Below are positions 16,793-26,027 of a DNA stretch of 64,000 nucleotides, one piece after another. The first letter of the stretch is position 1, and the number at the start of each line of letters is the position of its first letter. Source of the stretch: Marinobacter iranensis (lineage in GTDB: Bacteria; Pseudomonadota; Gammaproteobacteria; Pseudomonadales; Oleiphilaceae); assembly GCF_029207565.1 (NCBI RefSeq), contig NZ_JANCMW010000004.1, positions 1-64,000 on the forward strand. The letters run 5' to 3'. The position numbers and the translations under genes are program-made. A model generated the notes under the pieces. It did no database searches. It was given only the letters and a program-made list of their open reading frames with translations, and was not told the DNA's origin.

Positions 16793-17474
16793 ACTTGTTC
16801 ACTGAACTGATTTCCTGACCGTTCCAGATAAACTCGAAATGTGCACTCTGGATAATGCTGCGAACGTGCCTCGGGGTGAACAACCCCCAGCAGGTGGCGC
16901 CGGGTTTCCGTACCGAGTGGTACTGGAGCCCTTCCGAACCGGCCTGATAGAGCTTGCGACCGAAAACCCGTGACGTGCCATAACTGTGGGGGTCGTAGAT
17001 AGGGTCCCCAAAGTCGATGGTCGTGGCGTCGTGTATAGCCATCGCCCCTACTTTGCACTTGAGCCCACGGAAAACCAGCCGATCGTAGTCCAGGCCGTGG
17101 ACGCCCTGCCAGTAACGTGACTGATGGTACGCGACTTCTGTAATAGCCGTATCGATGCTGTCCCCCATATACAGAACGCCGTACTGGCCATCGCTGAAAC
17201 GGCTGCCTTCAGGGTTAACGTGGGTAAACGGACCGGTAGCGTAGGAGCAGCCGGGAATCCCGAACGGAATCTCGGCTTTATCGATAAGGTTCAGGTTACC
17301 CAGCTCCGTCTGCAGGCGCGGATTGGTAAGCGCCTGCAGTTCGTATAACGCATCAAACTCACCCTCATCCGCCACATCATCGAACAGACTGATGGGCGGA
17401 AACCTGGAATTAATCAGACGAAAGCCGGTGATGCCCTCCATTTTCACGATCGGCGGCAGATCCTTCTGGCTCAC
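16779..17474 (-). CDS. RES-domain toxin
   Basis: A 231-residue protein with the RES fold: the GVLYMGDSIDTAITEVAYHQ block and upstream FRLINSRFPP arginine region match the conserved Arg-Glu-Ser residues of the family. RES toxins (for example ParT, MbcT and Pseudomonas Res) degrade or transfer NAD+, acting as phosphorylases or ADP-ribosylating enzymes. The start overlaps the stop of the antitoxin gene by ATGA, so the two are translated together. It is somewhat longer than minimal RES proteins because of about 50 extra N-terminal residues. Confidence 0.8.
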   Translation of the reverse strand: MSQKDLPPIVKMEGITGFRLINSRFPPISLFDDVADEGEFDALYELQALTNPRLQTELGNLNLIDKAEIPFGIPGCSYATGPFTHVNPEGSRFSDGQYGVLYMGDSIDTAITEVAYHQSRYWQGVHGLDYDRLVFRGLKCKVGAMAIHDATTIDFGDPIYDPHSYGTSRVFGRKLYQAGSEGLQYHSVRKPGATCWGLFTPRHVRSIIQSAHFEFIWNGQEISSVNKFTRA

Positions 17475-17872
17475 CAGAGACCCCCTCTTAGCACGTCGAT
17501 ACGTTTGAAGGTTTCATACAGCGCTGAGAACTGGCCGGTACTGATAATCTCAAGGGGGCTTTTGCCATTGAAGTAGGGATTATCGTTTTTCAGCGCCATA
17601 AAACCGTACACGTTCTTCGGGTTCTCAAAGATCATTCGCAGGCACCCATGGATATTCACCAGGTAGCTGAGGCGCTCAACCTGATCGTGGGTCAGATTCG
17701 CCTGCTCCGGCTTCTTGCGGTATTTGTAATACGCCGGGCGGGAGATCTGCAGAATTTTCTGGATCTGCTCCGATGTGCAGCCCCAGCGGTCCAGAATGAT
17801 GAACACGGTTTTAAGGCCAACAGCCGGGGCCCTGCTTTTGTCAACGGCTTCAAGTTTCTGCGCATTACTCAT
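17471..17872 (-). CDS. Xre/MbcA/ParS-type antitoxin
   Basis: A 133-residue protein from the ATG at 17872 (a GTG at 17884 is an alternative start). The N-terminal half is a helix-turn-helix (TSEQIQKILQISRPAYYKYRK), and the C-terminal half is the toxin-binding segment seen in RES partners (LSYLVNIHGCLRMIFENPKNVYGFM, then NDNPYFNGKSPLEII). It should bind the RES toxin and repress the operon. It precedes and overlaps the toxin gene. Confidence 0.82.
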   Translation of the reverse strand: MSNAQKLEAVDKSRAPAVGLKTVFIILDRWGCTSEQIQKILQISRPAYYKYRKKPEQANLTHDQVERLSYLVNIHGCLRMIFENPKNVYGFMALKNDNPYFNGKSPLEIISTGQFSALYETFKRIDVLRGGLW

Positions 17873-17916
17873 AGCTGACACCACTGGCTTTCGGATTTCT
17901 GAATGATCAGTATCAG

Positions 17917-17954
17917 TGTATACATTTATCTATTTTTTGTCTACACGGATAAAT
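17917..17954 (-). promoter_or_regulatory. Putative toxin-antitoxin promoter and operator
   Basis: Upstream of the antitoxin start, ATTTATC (17924-17930) and GATAAAT (17948-17954) form an inverted repeat with a 17-base spacer, next to a GTATAC palindrome (17918-17923). On the minus strand TAGACA and TATACA lie 15 bases apart and could be -35 and -10 boxes, a little close. Autorepression by the Xre protein is the expected role. Confidence 0.4.
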
Positions 17955-17965
17955 CTAAAAACCAC

Positions 17966-18556
17966 TTAGCCCGCATGTTCTTCCGCAAGTTCCGCAAGGC
18001 TTTTGTGTGCGCACTCCCGTGTGGCGAGAAAGGCGTCCGCAGAGTCGATCAGGATATTGTCGTCACGCATGAAGCGCCGCCCCAAAAGAGCCGGATAGGA
18101 GAACTTCCCGCGATCGGTGAGTGAGAACTCGGTCTTGTGGGTGGTTCCTGCAATGCAAAAGTCCATAACCACCACATACCGACGCTGGGAAGGTGCCCCC
18201 TTCCGCTTGATTTTCACGGTACGTTCAACCGGAAGGTTGAATTCCAGGATCACCTCTTCCAGGTCCTTTCCACCAGCATCATCTTCATCCTGGTGGTCGG
18301 CGAGGGGCAACTGGAAGCTTACCCACTCTTCCTCACCTTTCTTGAACGGTTCGACATTGACAGCATGCAGGGAGGATGTCTTGGCACCGGTATCAAGCCG
18401 GGCTTTCATCCGAAGCCCCGTGCCCTCAAGTACGAGCCATTCCACAAAGCCAAGCCTTTCGGGTGTGTTGTTCCCTTTTCCGGTCTCTTCAGCCATCAGG
18501 AGCGCAGGGCAAAGGAGAATAGCGACAAAAACACGCATCATGGAAACGGACAACAT
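17966..18556 (-). CDS. Secreted retropepsin-like aspartic protease family protein
   Basis: A 196-residue protein with an N-terminal signal sequence (about 1-22). The motif MKARLDTGAKTSSLHA, with Asp55, is the active-site signature of the RimB/ATP-dependent zinc protease family (PF05618), which has a retropepsin-like fold. GKFSYPALLGRRFMRDD near the C terminus is the second conserved block. The ATG at 18556 overlaps the stop of acpH (TAATG) and has AGAGGA before it. Its substrate is unknown; paralogues modify peptide or glutamate tails in the cytoplasm, but this copy is predicted to be exported. Confidence 0.75.
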   Translation of the reverse strand: MLSVSMMRVFVAILLCPALLMAEETGKGNNTPERLGFVEWLVLEGTGLRMKARLDTGAKTSSLHAVNVEPFKKGEEEWVSFQLPLADHQDEDDAGGKDLEEVILEFNLPVERTVKIKRKGAPSQRRYVVVMDFCIAGTTHKTEFSLTDRGKFSYPALLGRRFMRDDNILIDSADAFLATRECAHKSLAELAEEHAG

Positions 18557-19131
18557 TACAGATCCTCTTGGGCAAAGTGTTTGAGTTCGGGGAAAAAACG
18601 CAGGAAGCGATGCTCAAGTTCGTGATCGTGTTCCCGGATTTCCTCGATGATTCCGCTGAATTCATTCCTGAAACGGATACGACCGGCAACACGATCCAGA
18701 GCATATCCGATGTTTTCAAGGTCCATATAGGAGTGGAACCAGTCATGACGTACGATCTGGCGGGTAACCTGTTGCATTCGAGGTGGCATTAACGAGGCAT
18801 TGGCATCAAGCTCCCCATAGACTTGGTCTATAAAGGTATCAGCTTCGACATGACTGAACCGTTGCCAGTTTCTTAACAGGTAGTGATCGTAGAGGATATC
18901 CAGTGCCACGCCTGAAAAACGCCGCCTTTGCCGGGAGAACAGCCGCTTGCTGGCAATGACTTCCGGGTGCTGGTCAGTGAAGGCATCAACAGCCCGGTGG
19001 TGCTTCAGCCCTTCCCTGATTTCGGAGGGCAGATCATCCGGCACGATACCGCGTGCAAAATCCCCGAGCAGGCTACCAACACGGGCCTGGGGGGAATCCG
19101 GAGCAAGGAAAAGATGGGCAAGATGATTCAA
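18556..19131 (-). CDS. acpH: Acyl carrier protein phosphodiesterase
   Basis: A 191-residue cytoplasmic enzyme that removes the phosphopantetheine arm from holo-ACP. The HHRAVDAFTDQHP and DILYDHYLLRNW blocks carry the conserved metal-binding His and Asp residues of the AcpH HD-like fold. Translation appears to begin at TTG (19131), giving the usual N terminus MNHLAHLFLA; GGGAG precedes it. Length equals that of E. coli AcpH. It overlaps the following protease-family gene, implying coupled translation. Confidence 0.88.
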   Translation of the reverse strand: MNHLAHLFLAPDSPQARVGSLLGDFARGIVPDDLPSEIREGLKHHRAVDAFTDQHPEVIASKRLFSRQRRRFSGVALDILYDHYLLRNWQRFSHVEADTFIDQVYGELDANASLMPPRMQQVTRQIVRHDWFHSYMDLENIGYALDRVAGRIRFRNEFSGIIEEIREHDHELEHRFLRFFPELKHFAQEDL

Positions 19132-19201
19132 GCAGACTCCCGGTGCTTTGGCGACGAACAGGCATCCGCCGCCAAAGAGCCGTGTTTCCGGAGCAACCGG
19201 G

Positions 19202-19747
19202 TCAGAAGTTGAAGGTTACGCCCAGCCCAAGGCCATCAACGGTGGAGCCGTCCTTGTCATAATAACGCATGTATTCAAGGTTGCCAGACACTTCAGGTGT
19301 CAGCTCAACGTTAACACCCGCGCCGTAGGAAAAGTCCGACTCATCCTCGGTAGTGGTACCCAGGAAGGACTCCGCTTCCACCTCAACCCGGGTGAAGCCG
19401 AAAATGGCGTAGGGTGTGGCCGGAGATTCATTCGCCAGGTTAAGAGTGGCGTACCCGCCGAAAAAGTTGTCCAGGGAATAATCCACGCCACCAATACGGT
19501 CGTCGTCCACACCAAAACCGCCCCGCGCTTCCAGGCCGAAGAAGGGTGTCACCAGGCCACCCACCTTGGCAGACAAAGTGCCGACATCCACCTCATCATT
19601 GCCGTTTTCTATATTAATAAAGCTGTAGTTCAGGCCGGCGTACAGGCTGGCATCTCCAGATTTGTACACGTCGGCGGATGCGCTTTGGGATACAGCCAGC
19701 AAAGGCATCGTGGCAAGACCCAACATCAGTGCAATTGGCTTATTCAT
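19202..19747 (-). CDS. Small outer-membrane beta-barrel protein
   Basis: A 181-residue protein with a signal peptide (about 1-25, cleavage after ASA) and a porin-like OmpA/OmpW-type eight-stranded barrel: alternating segments such as SLYAGLNYSFINIEN, FFGLEARGGFGV, YATLNLAN, YAIFGFTRVEVE, and a terminal Phe in GLGLGVTFNF. The ATG at 19747 follows AAAGGAG; a longer frame to 19822 has no such site. Function beyond being a small outer-membrane protein is not evident. Confidence 0.75.
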   Translation of the reverse strand: MNKPIALMLGLATMPLLAVSQSASADVYKSGDASLYAGLNYSFINIENGNDEVDVGTLSAKVGGLVTPFFGLEARGGFGVDDDRIGGVDYSLDNFFGGYATLNLANESPATPYAIFGFTRVEVEAESFLGTTTEDESDFSYGAGVNVELTPEVSGNLEYMRYYDKDGSTVDGLGLGVTFNF

Positions 19748-19916
19748 TATCAACACTCCTTTTGGTTCCATAACCGGACTCTCAATCCGAAATTGCACCA
19801 GACTGACGACAAACACCAGCAAAGGGATCCCCGTTTACGTGGAATTTACAGTGATTTAATTTACCTGTAAGACCCTGACACACGGAGGGTTCCACCTTGC
19901 GAAAGCCCCAGGCCGC

Positions 19917-21416
19917 ATGTATTCTGACGCCGTCTCTCTGTTCAGCCGGCTAGAGCGTCCTTTGAGAAACCTGACCCCCGTAATCTTTATCATGAGCGTC
20001 ATGTTTATACTCTTGAGTATTTTCATGACCTTGCCCGTGCATCTTCTTGCATCCTCTGAATCGCCAAACGCCATGGCGTTTGCGGAGTCTGCGGCTATCT
20101 GTTTTGGCACCGGCATGCTGGGGATACTGGCGACCTACCGCCAGGCACGGGATCTTAAACCGCGTTATATGTTTGTGCTGACAGTTTCCAGCTGGTTCAT
20201 CATCGCCCTGCTCTCCTCGCTTCCTTTCTACCTCAGTGACCTGGGGCTTACCCTTGGTGAAGCCTTCTTCGAAGGCACTTCCGGCATCACCACCACAGGC
20301 GCCACGGTACTTACCGGCCTCGACACCATGGACCAGGACCTGCTGCTCTGGCGCTCGGTGCTGCAGTGGATAGGTGGTATCGGGATTATCGGCATGTTCG
20401 TCGCAGTACTGCCCTTCCTGCGTGTGGGCGGCATGCGGCTTTTTGCAACGGAATCGTCGGAGTGGACAGACAAGGCGTTGCCACGAATGAAAACCCTCAG
20501 CCGTGGCCTGCTGTTTGTTTACGTAATGTTCTCAGTGATTGCAGTAACAACTTACTGGCTGTCGGGCATGAGCCTGTTTGATGCCTTTAACCATGGCTTG
20601 ACCAGTATTGCGACGGGCGGGTTTTCCACGTCCGACCTCTCCATGGGCAAGTTCGATTCCAACCTGATCCTGCTGGAAGCCACCCTGTTCATGATGATCG
20701 GTAGCATGCCCTTCTTCCTGTTTGTACGGGAAATGCACGGCCAGCACGGTGTGCTATTCAGGGACCAGCAGGTTCGACTGTTTGTCACCATTCTTCTGGT
20801 GGTTCCCGCATTGCTGACGCTCTATCGCTGGTATGTCTCGCCAGTTGAGTTCGACCTCGTTAATGGGTACGTATCGACACTCTTCAACGTAACGTCGGTC
20901 GTCACCACAACTGGATATGCGTCGGAGGATTACTCGACTTGGGGGCCGCTGGCGTTCGTGCTGTTTTTCTTCCTGATGTTCATCGGCGGGTGCTCCGGCT
21001 CAACAGCCGGCGGAATGAAAATTTTCCGTTTCCAGCTTTCCGTTATTGTTCTTCGGGAGCAGTTAATGCGCCTGTTGCATCCCAGGGCGGTCTTTACCCG
21101 CAACTACAACGGCCGTGCGGTGAGTGACGAAATTATTTCCTCGATGATCGCCTACAGCTTCATTTTCCTGCTGAGCCTGCTGATCATTACCGTCGCTCTG
21201 GCGGCCCTTCAACTGGATTTCATCACCAGTCTCTCTGGCGCCCTGACGGCTCTGACCAACGTCGGCCCTGCCCTTGGTGGCACCATCGGCCCCGCGGGCA
21301 CCTTTGCACCGCTACCGGAGGCCGCCAAGTGGATTCTGTCGGTGGGTATGCTGATGGGCCGCCTGGAGATCCTGAGCGTGGTGATCGTGCTGTCTCCTGC
21401 CTTCTGGCGGAGCTGA
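19917..21416 (+). CDS. trkH: Trk-type potassium uptake permease TrkH
   Basis: A 499-residue membrane protein with four repeated pore units. The selectivity-filter loops are TSGITTTGAT, SIATGGFST, VTTTGYAS and LTNVGPALG, each centred on the conserved glycine. It imports K+ at the inner membrane together with the NAD-binding TrkA subunit, which is not encoded nearby. Similarity is to TrkH/TrkI proteins of halophilic gammaproteobacteria. The start at 19917 has only a weak ribosome-binding site. Confidence 0.92.
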   Translation: MYSDAVSLFSRLERPLRNLTPVIFIMSVMFILLSIFMTLPVHLLASSESPNAMAFAESAAICFGTGMLGILATYRQARDLKPRYMFVLTVSSWFIIALLSSLPFYLSDLGLTLGEAFFEGTSGITTTGATVLTGLDTMDQDLLLWRSVLQWIGGIGIIGMFVAVLPFLRVGGMRLFATESSEWTDKALPRMKTLSRGLLFVYVMFSVIAVTTYWLSGMSLFDAFNHGLTSIATGGFSTSDLSMGKFDSNLILLEATLFMMIGSMPFFLFVREMHGQHGVLFRDQQVRLFVTILLVVPALLTLYRWYVSPVEFDLVNGYVSTLFNVTSVVTTTGYASEDYSTWGPLAFVLFFFLMFIGGCSGSTAGGMKIFRFQLSVIVLREQLMRLLHPRAVFTRNYNGRAVSDEIISSMIAYSFIFLLSLLIITVALAALQLDFITSLSGALTALTNVGPALGGTIGPAGTFAPLPEAAKWILSVGMLMGRLEILSVVIVLSPAFWRS

Positions 21417-21426
21417 GGCCGGCAGT

Positions 21427-21454
21427 GCTGCAGCCCCACTTCTTGCGCTGCAGC
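21427..21454. terminator. Stem-loop between convergent trkH and esterase genes
   Basis: Two copies of the self-complementary octamer GCTGCAGC (21427-21434 and 21447-21454) can pair across a 12-base loop. The position between convergent genes suggests a shared terminator, although no U-tract directly follows. Confidence 0.35.
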
Positions 21455-21477
21455 CACTTTAAAAGCGCTCTCTCGTT

Positions 21478-22137
21478 TTACAGGACGTTTTTTCGCAGAA
21501 ACTTGCCAATATCCACGATTTCTTCCATGCACACACTGTGCTCCATGGGGAAGGTCTTGTAGGACGGTTCGAAACCCAGCTCCTTTAGCTTCTCAACACT
21601 CAGCCGGCCCAGGGCCTCCGGTACCATCGGGTCATGAGTTCCGTGGTAGACAAGGATGGGAATACCCCGGTTGGCGTCAGAAACCTCAACGGTTTTGGCC
21701 GTAGCAAAATAAGTGGAAAGAGCAATGATGCCTGCCAGCCGTTTCGGATAGCTCAGCCCCAGTTCGTAGGCGACCGCACCACCCTGGGAGAAGCCGGCAA
21801 TAACGATGTTCTCGCTTTTCACACCACGCTCGATTTCCCGGTCCACCAGCTTCGCAACGGCATCAGAAGACGTCATCAACTGGTCAGTATCCACCACTCG
21901 ATCAATGTCCATTGCCTTGATGTCGTACCAGGCGGGCATGGTCATGCCACCGTTGATGGTTACCGGCATATTGGGCGCATGGGGAAAGATAAAGCGAACC
22001 GCCGCATCCTCCGGCAATCCGAGCTCCGGTACCACCGGCTCGAAATCGTGGCCGCTGGCACCGAGACCATGGAGCCAGATAACGGATGCGGTAGGGTTCG
22101 GGTTGGTTTCCAACTCAATATATTCAAGGTCTTGCAC
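21478..22137 (-). CDS. Carboxylesterase / lysophospholipase-like hydrolase
   Basis: A 219-residue alpha/beta hydrolase of the phospholipase/carboxylesterase (EstB-like) family. The triad is visible: nucleophile Ser117 in GFSQGG, Asp169 in HGTHDPMVP and His200 in FPMEHSV; LHGLGASGHDF forms the oxyanion region. It starts with GTG, eight bases after the acyltransferase stop, with GAGG overlapping that stop, so the two form an operon. It probably hydrolyses short- to medium-chain esters or lysophospholipids. Confidence 0.87.
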   Translation of the reverse strand: MQDLEYIELETNPNPTASVIWLHGLGASGHDFEPVVPELGLPEDAAVRFIFPHAPNMPVTINGGMTMPAWYDIKAMDIDRVVDTDQLMTSSDAVAKLVDREIERGVKSENIVIAGFSQGGAVAYELGLSYPKRLAGIIALSTYFATAKTVEVSDANRGIPILVYHGTHDPMVPEALGRLSVEKLKELGFEPSYKTFPMEHSVCMEEIVDIGKFLRKNVL

Positions 22138-22145
22138 AAAATACC

Positions 22146-23357
22146 TCAGGTATCAGGAGTGTTCCGGGGTGTATCCGTGTCGCCATTGTGGGCTTCCAGC
22201 GCGGTCACCACGGGGTTGGCGTACATATCCAGCAGGTAGGGGCGAATCGCCGGGTCGCAGGCATCCAGCCGCCGCTCCATTTCTGCTTCGGCCGCTTCTA
22301 TTTCCGCTGCTGACCAGGCCTCCGCCGTCACCACCGAATCGCTCACGGAATCCCGTGTGGTATGGGAGTCCGGGTGTATGCCACGTTGCTGGTAGGCCAC
22401 AAGGTTGGACGTATGAAGGTGGTAGTTGGCGTGCATCTCGCGGTCTATCCGTGCCGCCAACGCCTTTGGCGAAGCTTCGGCGTCGGCGATAGGGGCGCCG
22501 AAATGAACGTGCACGTGCCCCTTGAACCCTGTCAGCCCGCGCATGATCTGGTCCGTGTCCTCGCCTTCCGCCTTGATGTATTTGCCGGTACGGGCTCGCG
22601 TTTCCAGCTCACAGGCCTTGTCGATATCGCAGGGGTCATACTCGTAGGCAATAGACACTGGCACGATATGCAGCCTGTTCATGGCTTCGCCAAAATCCAG
22701 CCCGCTTTTCTTCTTGCTCATGTAAAACATCTTGATGATGGCAGGGTCGGTAAAATCCAGGCCGTCTTTGGCACGACCTTCCCGCTGCGCAATCCAGATG
22801 CTCTCGTTATTGTCGATGCTGTGGTTTATAAACGCCGACAGCATGATGTAGGCGTCGCGCATTTCCCGTGGGCTGGTCATGCTGCGGCGAACAACAAAGC
22901 TTTTGTTCAGCCTCATCATCTCGGCAAACACACGGTTGGCCAGCAGGTTGTCACCAATGGCGATCCGGGTGGTGTTGAACCCATTGGCGAACAGCAGGTA
23001 GTTGACCACCATCGGGTCGAACACAATATCCCGATGGTTGGAGATAAACAGGTGCGCCGATTGCTTGTCCAGGTTTTCCAGCCCGCTGTGGGTCACCCGG
23101 GTGGTGGTGTGGTCCACCAGCTCGCCAACATACCCCGAAAGGCGGGCCTGGAGATCGTCAATACGGGAAAGGCCGCCAAAGTGGCTGACCAGCCAGCGCC
23201 TGACCCATATCCTGAGCATGGCCGGTGCCCATTTGGCCAGTGTTGGCGATTTGAAGCGGCCAACCATATCCAGAAATTCCGGATCCTTGACCAGGTTGTT
23301 GATGGCCGTTCCGGTTTCCTCGTCCGAATAGGGACGGATGGCATCGAATTCCTGCAT
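22146..23357 (-). CDS. Phospholipid/glycerol acyltransferase
   Basis: A 403-residue membrane-associated acyltransferase of the PlsC/PlsB superfamily. The catalytic block is ISNHRDIVFDP (His108), with the acidic residue in slightly unusual spacing (H-X5-D rather than HX4D), followed by the glycerol-phosphate-binding IWIAQREGRAKDG block. The N- and C-terminal extensions are longer than in 1-acylglycerol-phosphate acyltransferases of 240-260 residues. It sits upstream of the esterase in one operon and is divergent from recQ. The acceptor is not certain. Confidence 0.8.
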   Translation of the reverse strand: MQEFDAIRPYSDEETGTAINNLVKDPEFLDMVGRFKSPTLAKWAPAMLRIWVRRWLVSHFGGLSRIDDLQARLSGYVGELVDHTTTRVTHSGLENLDKQSAHLFISNHRDIVFDPMVVNYLLFANGFNTTRIAIGDNLLANRVFAEMMRLNKSFVVRRSMTSPREMRDAYIMLSAFINHSIDNNESIWIAQREGRAKDGLDFTDPAIIKMFYMSKKKSGLDFGEAMNRLHIVPVSIAYEYDPCDIDKACELETRARTGKYIKAEGEDTDQIMRGLTGFKGHVHVHFGAPIADAEASPKALAARIDREMHANYHLHTSNLVAYQQRGIHPDSHTTRDSVSDSVVTAEAWSAAEIEAAEAEMERRLDACDPAIRPYLLDMYANPVVTALEAHNGDTDTPRNTPDT

Positions 23358-23508
23358 GGAGTTCCTGTTTGTTGGGTGCAGAAAAAAGCCGCATTGTAGC
23401 GTTTATAAGGTTTGTTTGTCTCCGCCGATTCCGTGACGGGATTCTGGTATCATGGCACGCCTGCCAGAACGGCACGTTTTACCGTCAACCAACACCGCCG
23501 GCCAAGTC

Positions 23509-25365
23509 ATGGATTTTGCAGAACTAAGCACAGAGCGCCCCCGTATTTCCGACCAGGACCCGGAAGAAGTCCTGCATCGTGTTTTCGGTTACGAGACCTT
23601 CCGCCCCTTGCAGGGAGACATTATTCGCGAGATTGTCGGCGGCGGCGATGCCCTGGTGCTGATGCCCACCGGCGGCGGCAAATCCCTGTGCTACCAGGTT
23701 CCGGCTCTCGTTCGTGCCGGCACGGCCATTGTGATCTCGCCACTGATCGCGCTGATGCAGGATCAGGTTGCCGCATTGAAGGAATTGGGGGTAAAAGCGG
23801 CGTTTCTCAATTCCACCATGGATTTCGAGCAGGCCCGTGACACCGAGAATGCCCTGATGACCGGCGAACTGGACCTGCTGTACTGTGCGCCGGAACGGCT
23901 GATCCAGCCCCGCACCCTGGACCTGCTGCACCACGCGTCCATCTCTCTGTTCGCCATCGACGAGGCCCACTGTGTCTCCCAGTGGGGGCATGACTTCCGC
24001 TCCGACTATCTGGAGCTGAGCCGGCTGGCCCACGAGTTCCCCGGTATACCCCGCATCGCCCTGACGGCGACAGCCGACGAGCGCACCCGCAAGGAAATTG
24101 CCGAGCGACTCTCCCTGACCGAGGCCCGGCATTTCATCAGCGGCTTCGACCGCCCGAACATTCAGTATCGAATTGCACCAAAAACCAATGCAAACAAGCA
24201 ATTACTGGATTTTATTAAAGCAGAACATGATGGCGACTGCGGCATCGTTTATTGTCTGTCCCGCAACAAGGTAGACGCCACGGCAAAGATGCTCAGTGAC
24301 AAGGGCTACACCGCATTGCCCTATCATGCCGGCCTCAACGGCGGTGACCGCGCCCGGCACCAGGAACGCTTCCTGCGGGAAGACGGCGTGATCATCGTGG
24401 CCACCATCGCCTTTGGCATGGGTATCGATAAACCCGATGTACGGTTCGTCGCCCACCTGGACCTGCCGAAAAGCCTGGAGGCCTATTACCAGGAAACCGG
24501 CCGGGCCGGGCGTGACGGCAAGCCCTCAACCGCCTGGATGGTCTATGGCCTGCAGGATGTGATCAAGCTTCGACAGATGCTCGAAGGCTCCATGGGGAAC
24601 GACCACTTCAAGCGCGTTGAACGCCAGAAGCTGGATGCCATGCTGGGCCTGTGTGAAGTGACCAGTTGCCGGCGACAGGTGTTGCTGCGGTATTTCGGCG
24701 ACACCCTGGAACAGCCCTGCGGTAACTGTGATACCTGCCTGAATCCGCCCGAGACCTGGGACGGAAAGGTTGCCGTGCAGAAAGCCCTCTCCTGTGTGTT
24801 CAGAACCGGGCAACGTTTCGGCGTCACCTATCTGATTGACGTTCTTCGCGGCTCTGAAAACGAGCGCATTATGCAGTCCGGCCATCACAAGGTATCCACT
24901 TATGGGATAGGCACGGAGTTGTCGGCCAACGACTGGAAGTCCGTGTTCCGGCAGCTCGTCGCCAACGGCTACCTGAGGGCCGATCCGGAAGGCTACGGAG
25001 CGCTGCAACTTACCGAGCAATGCCGCCCCCTGCTGAAGGGTGAGGTGGCCATCCAGTTGCGTAAGGATCCTGTGGTGAAAGCATCCGGTGGCCGAGGTTC
25101 AGGGGGGACGGGCCGCCGCAGGATTGCGGACCAGATCACCGATAAGGCCGGATGGGAAGCGCTGCGTGCCTGTCGCAAGGCACTGGCGGACGACAAAGGT
25201 GTGCCGCCCTATGTGATCTTTCATGACGCCACCCTGTTCGAAATCCTGGAGAAGCGACCAAACAGTCTCTCGGAGATGGCGGAAATCAACGGGGTAGGTG
25301 CTGCCAAGCTGGAAAAATACGGGGAGACATTCCTCACCGCCCTGCGTGAACTGGACCGCGTCTAG
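23509..25365 (+). CDS. recQ: ATP-dependent DNA helicase RecQ
   Basis: A 618-residue helicase: Walker [15 protein letters not shown] box [15 protein letters not shown]-terminal helicase domain with [10 protein letters not shown], the zinc-binding cysteines ([11 protein letters not shown], then CGNCDTC), a winged-helix RQC region and a terminal HRDC domain. It unwinds duplex DNA 3-prime to 5-prime in RecF-pathway repair. The start at MDFAELS (23509) is chosen because conserved sequence begins soon after; an ATG at 23452 would add 19 residues. Neither has a strong ribosome-binding site. Confidence 0.93.
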   Translation: MDFAELSTERPRISDQDPEEVLHRVFGYETFRPLQGDIIREIVGGGDALVLMPTGGGKSLCYQVPALVRAGTAIVISPLIALMQDQVAALKELGVKAAFLNSTMDFEQARDTENALMTGELDLLYCAPERLIQPRTLDLLHHASISLFAIDEAHCVSQWGHDFRSDYLELSRLAHEFPGIPRIALTATADERTRKEIAERLSLTEARHFISGFDRPNIQYRIAPKTNANKQLLDFIKAEHDGDCGIVYCLSRNKVDATAKMLSDKGYTALPYHAGLNGGDRARHQERFLREDGVIIVATIAFGMGIDKPDVRFVAHLDLPKSLEAYYQETGRAGRDGKPSTAWMVYGLQDVIKLRQMLEGSMGNDHFKRVERQKLDAMLGLCEVTSCRRQVLLRYFGDTLEQPCGNCDTCLNPPETWDGKVAVQKALSCVFRTGQRFGVTYLIDVLRGSENERIMQSGHHKVSTYGIGTELSANDWKSVFRQLVANGYLRADPEGYGALQLTEQCRPLLKGEVAIQLRKDPVVKASGGRGSGGTGRRRIADQITDKAGWEALRACRKALADDKGVPPYVIFHDATLFEILEKRPNSLSEMAEINGVGAAKLEKYGETFLTALRELDRV

Positions 25366-25399
25366 AGTCCGGCCGCGGTACTGTTTATCCACCAATCCG

Positions 25400-25951
25400 C
25401 TAGTCCGCCTTGAAGCCCTTCTTGCGAACCCGATACTGGGCAATGGACGTGGCCACGTGGTTGCCCTCCTGGTCGTACAGGGTGCCTTCCAGCGTAAACG
25501 CCGCCCTGCCTGTTTCATCCGCTTCGGCCCTGATGGCTTCCACCGTGGCTTCATCCAGAGAGAACTCAACAAACACATCCGAATTGGCCGGTTGCAGGAA
25601 CTGCAGGGTCATCTCCTTGAGAATCGGTGTGTAAGCTGGGCCCAGGTCAAACAGGGTCAGCACACCACCGGGGATTTCGGCCACCAGGAAGTAGGCGCCG
25701 GCGTACAGGCTGCCAAAGTGGTTCTTGTTCCCCTTCAAACGGATTCTTGCCTTCACGAACCCGGGGCGGACTTCTTCAACACTGAAACCGTTGCGTGGCG
25801 CGAACGGAATCGACAGGCCGATAATCCGGTTTACTGCGGCGTATCCACTGGTTTTCCGGAGCCACGCCAGCGGCTGGGTGATTCGCGCCCCGGGGTCTGA
25901 TGCAGACACCCATTGCCCGGTTGCACCGATCAGGCTGTCGATTATCGTCAT
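25400..25951 (-). CDS. DUF4442 hotdog-fold protein
   Basis: A 183-residue protein with a single hotdog fold of the DUF4442/YiiD-C type: NHFGSLYAGAYFLVAEIPGG contains the conserved helix, and the strands around ARIRLKGNKN and AFTLEGTLYDQEGNHVATS follow. These proteins look like acyl-CoA thioesterases, but activity is rarely shown. AAGGA precedes the ATG. It is convergent with recQ and divergent from a binding-protein gene. Confidence 0.75.
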   Translation of the reverse strand: MTIIDSLIGATGQWVSASDPGARITQPLAWLRKTSGYAAVNRIIGLSIPFAPRNGFSVEEVRPGFVKARIRLKGNKNHFGSLYAGAYFLVAEIPGGVLTLFDLGPAYTPILKEMTLQFLQPANSDVFVEFSLDEATVEAIRAEADETGRAAFTLEGTLYDQEGNHVATSIAQYRVRKKGFKAD

Positions 25952-26027
25952 ACTTGTCTATCCTTCGCTGATGTAATATCAAGAACGAGTAGAATAATAA
26001 CTCGAATGGACGCGGGGCTGGTATTCA

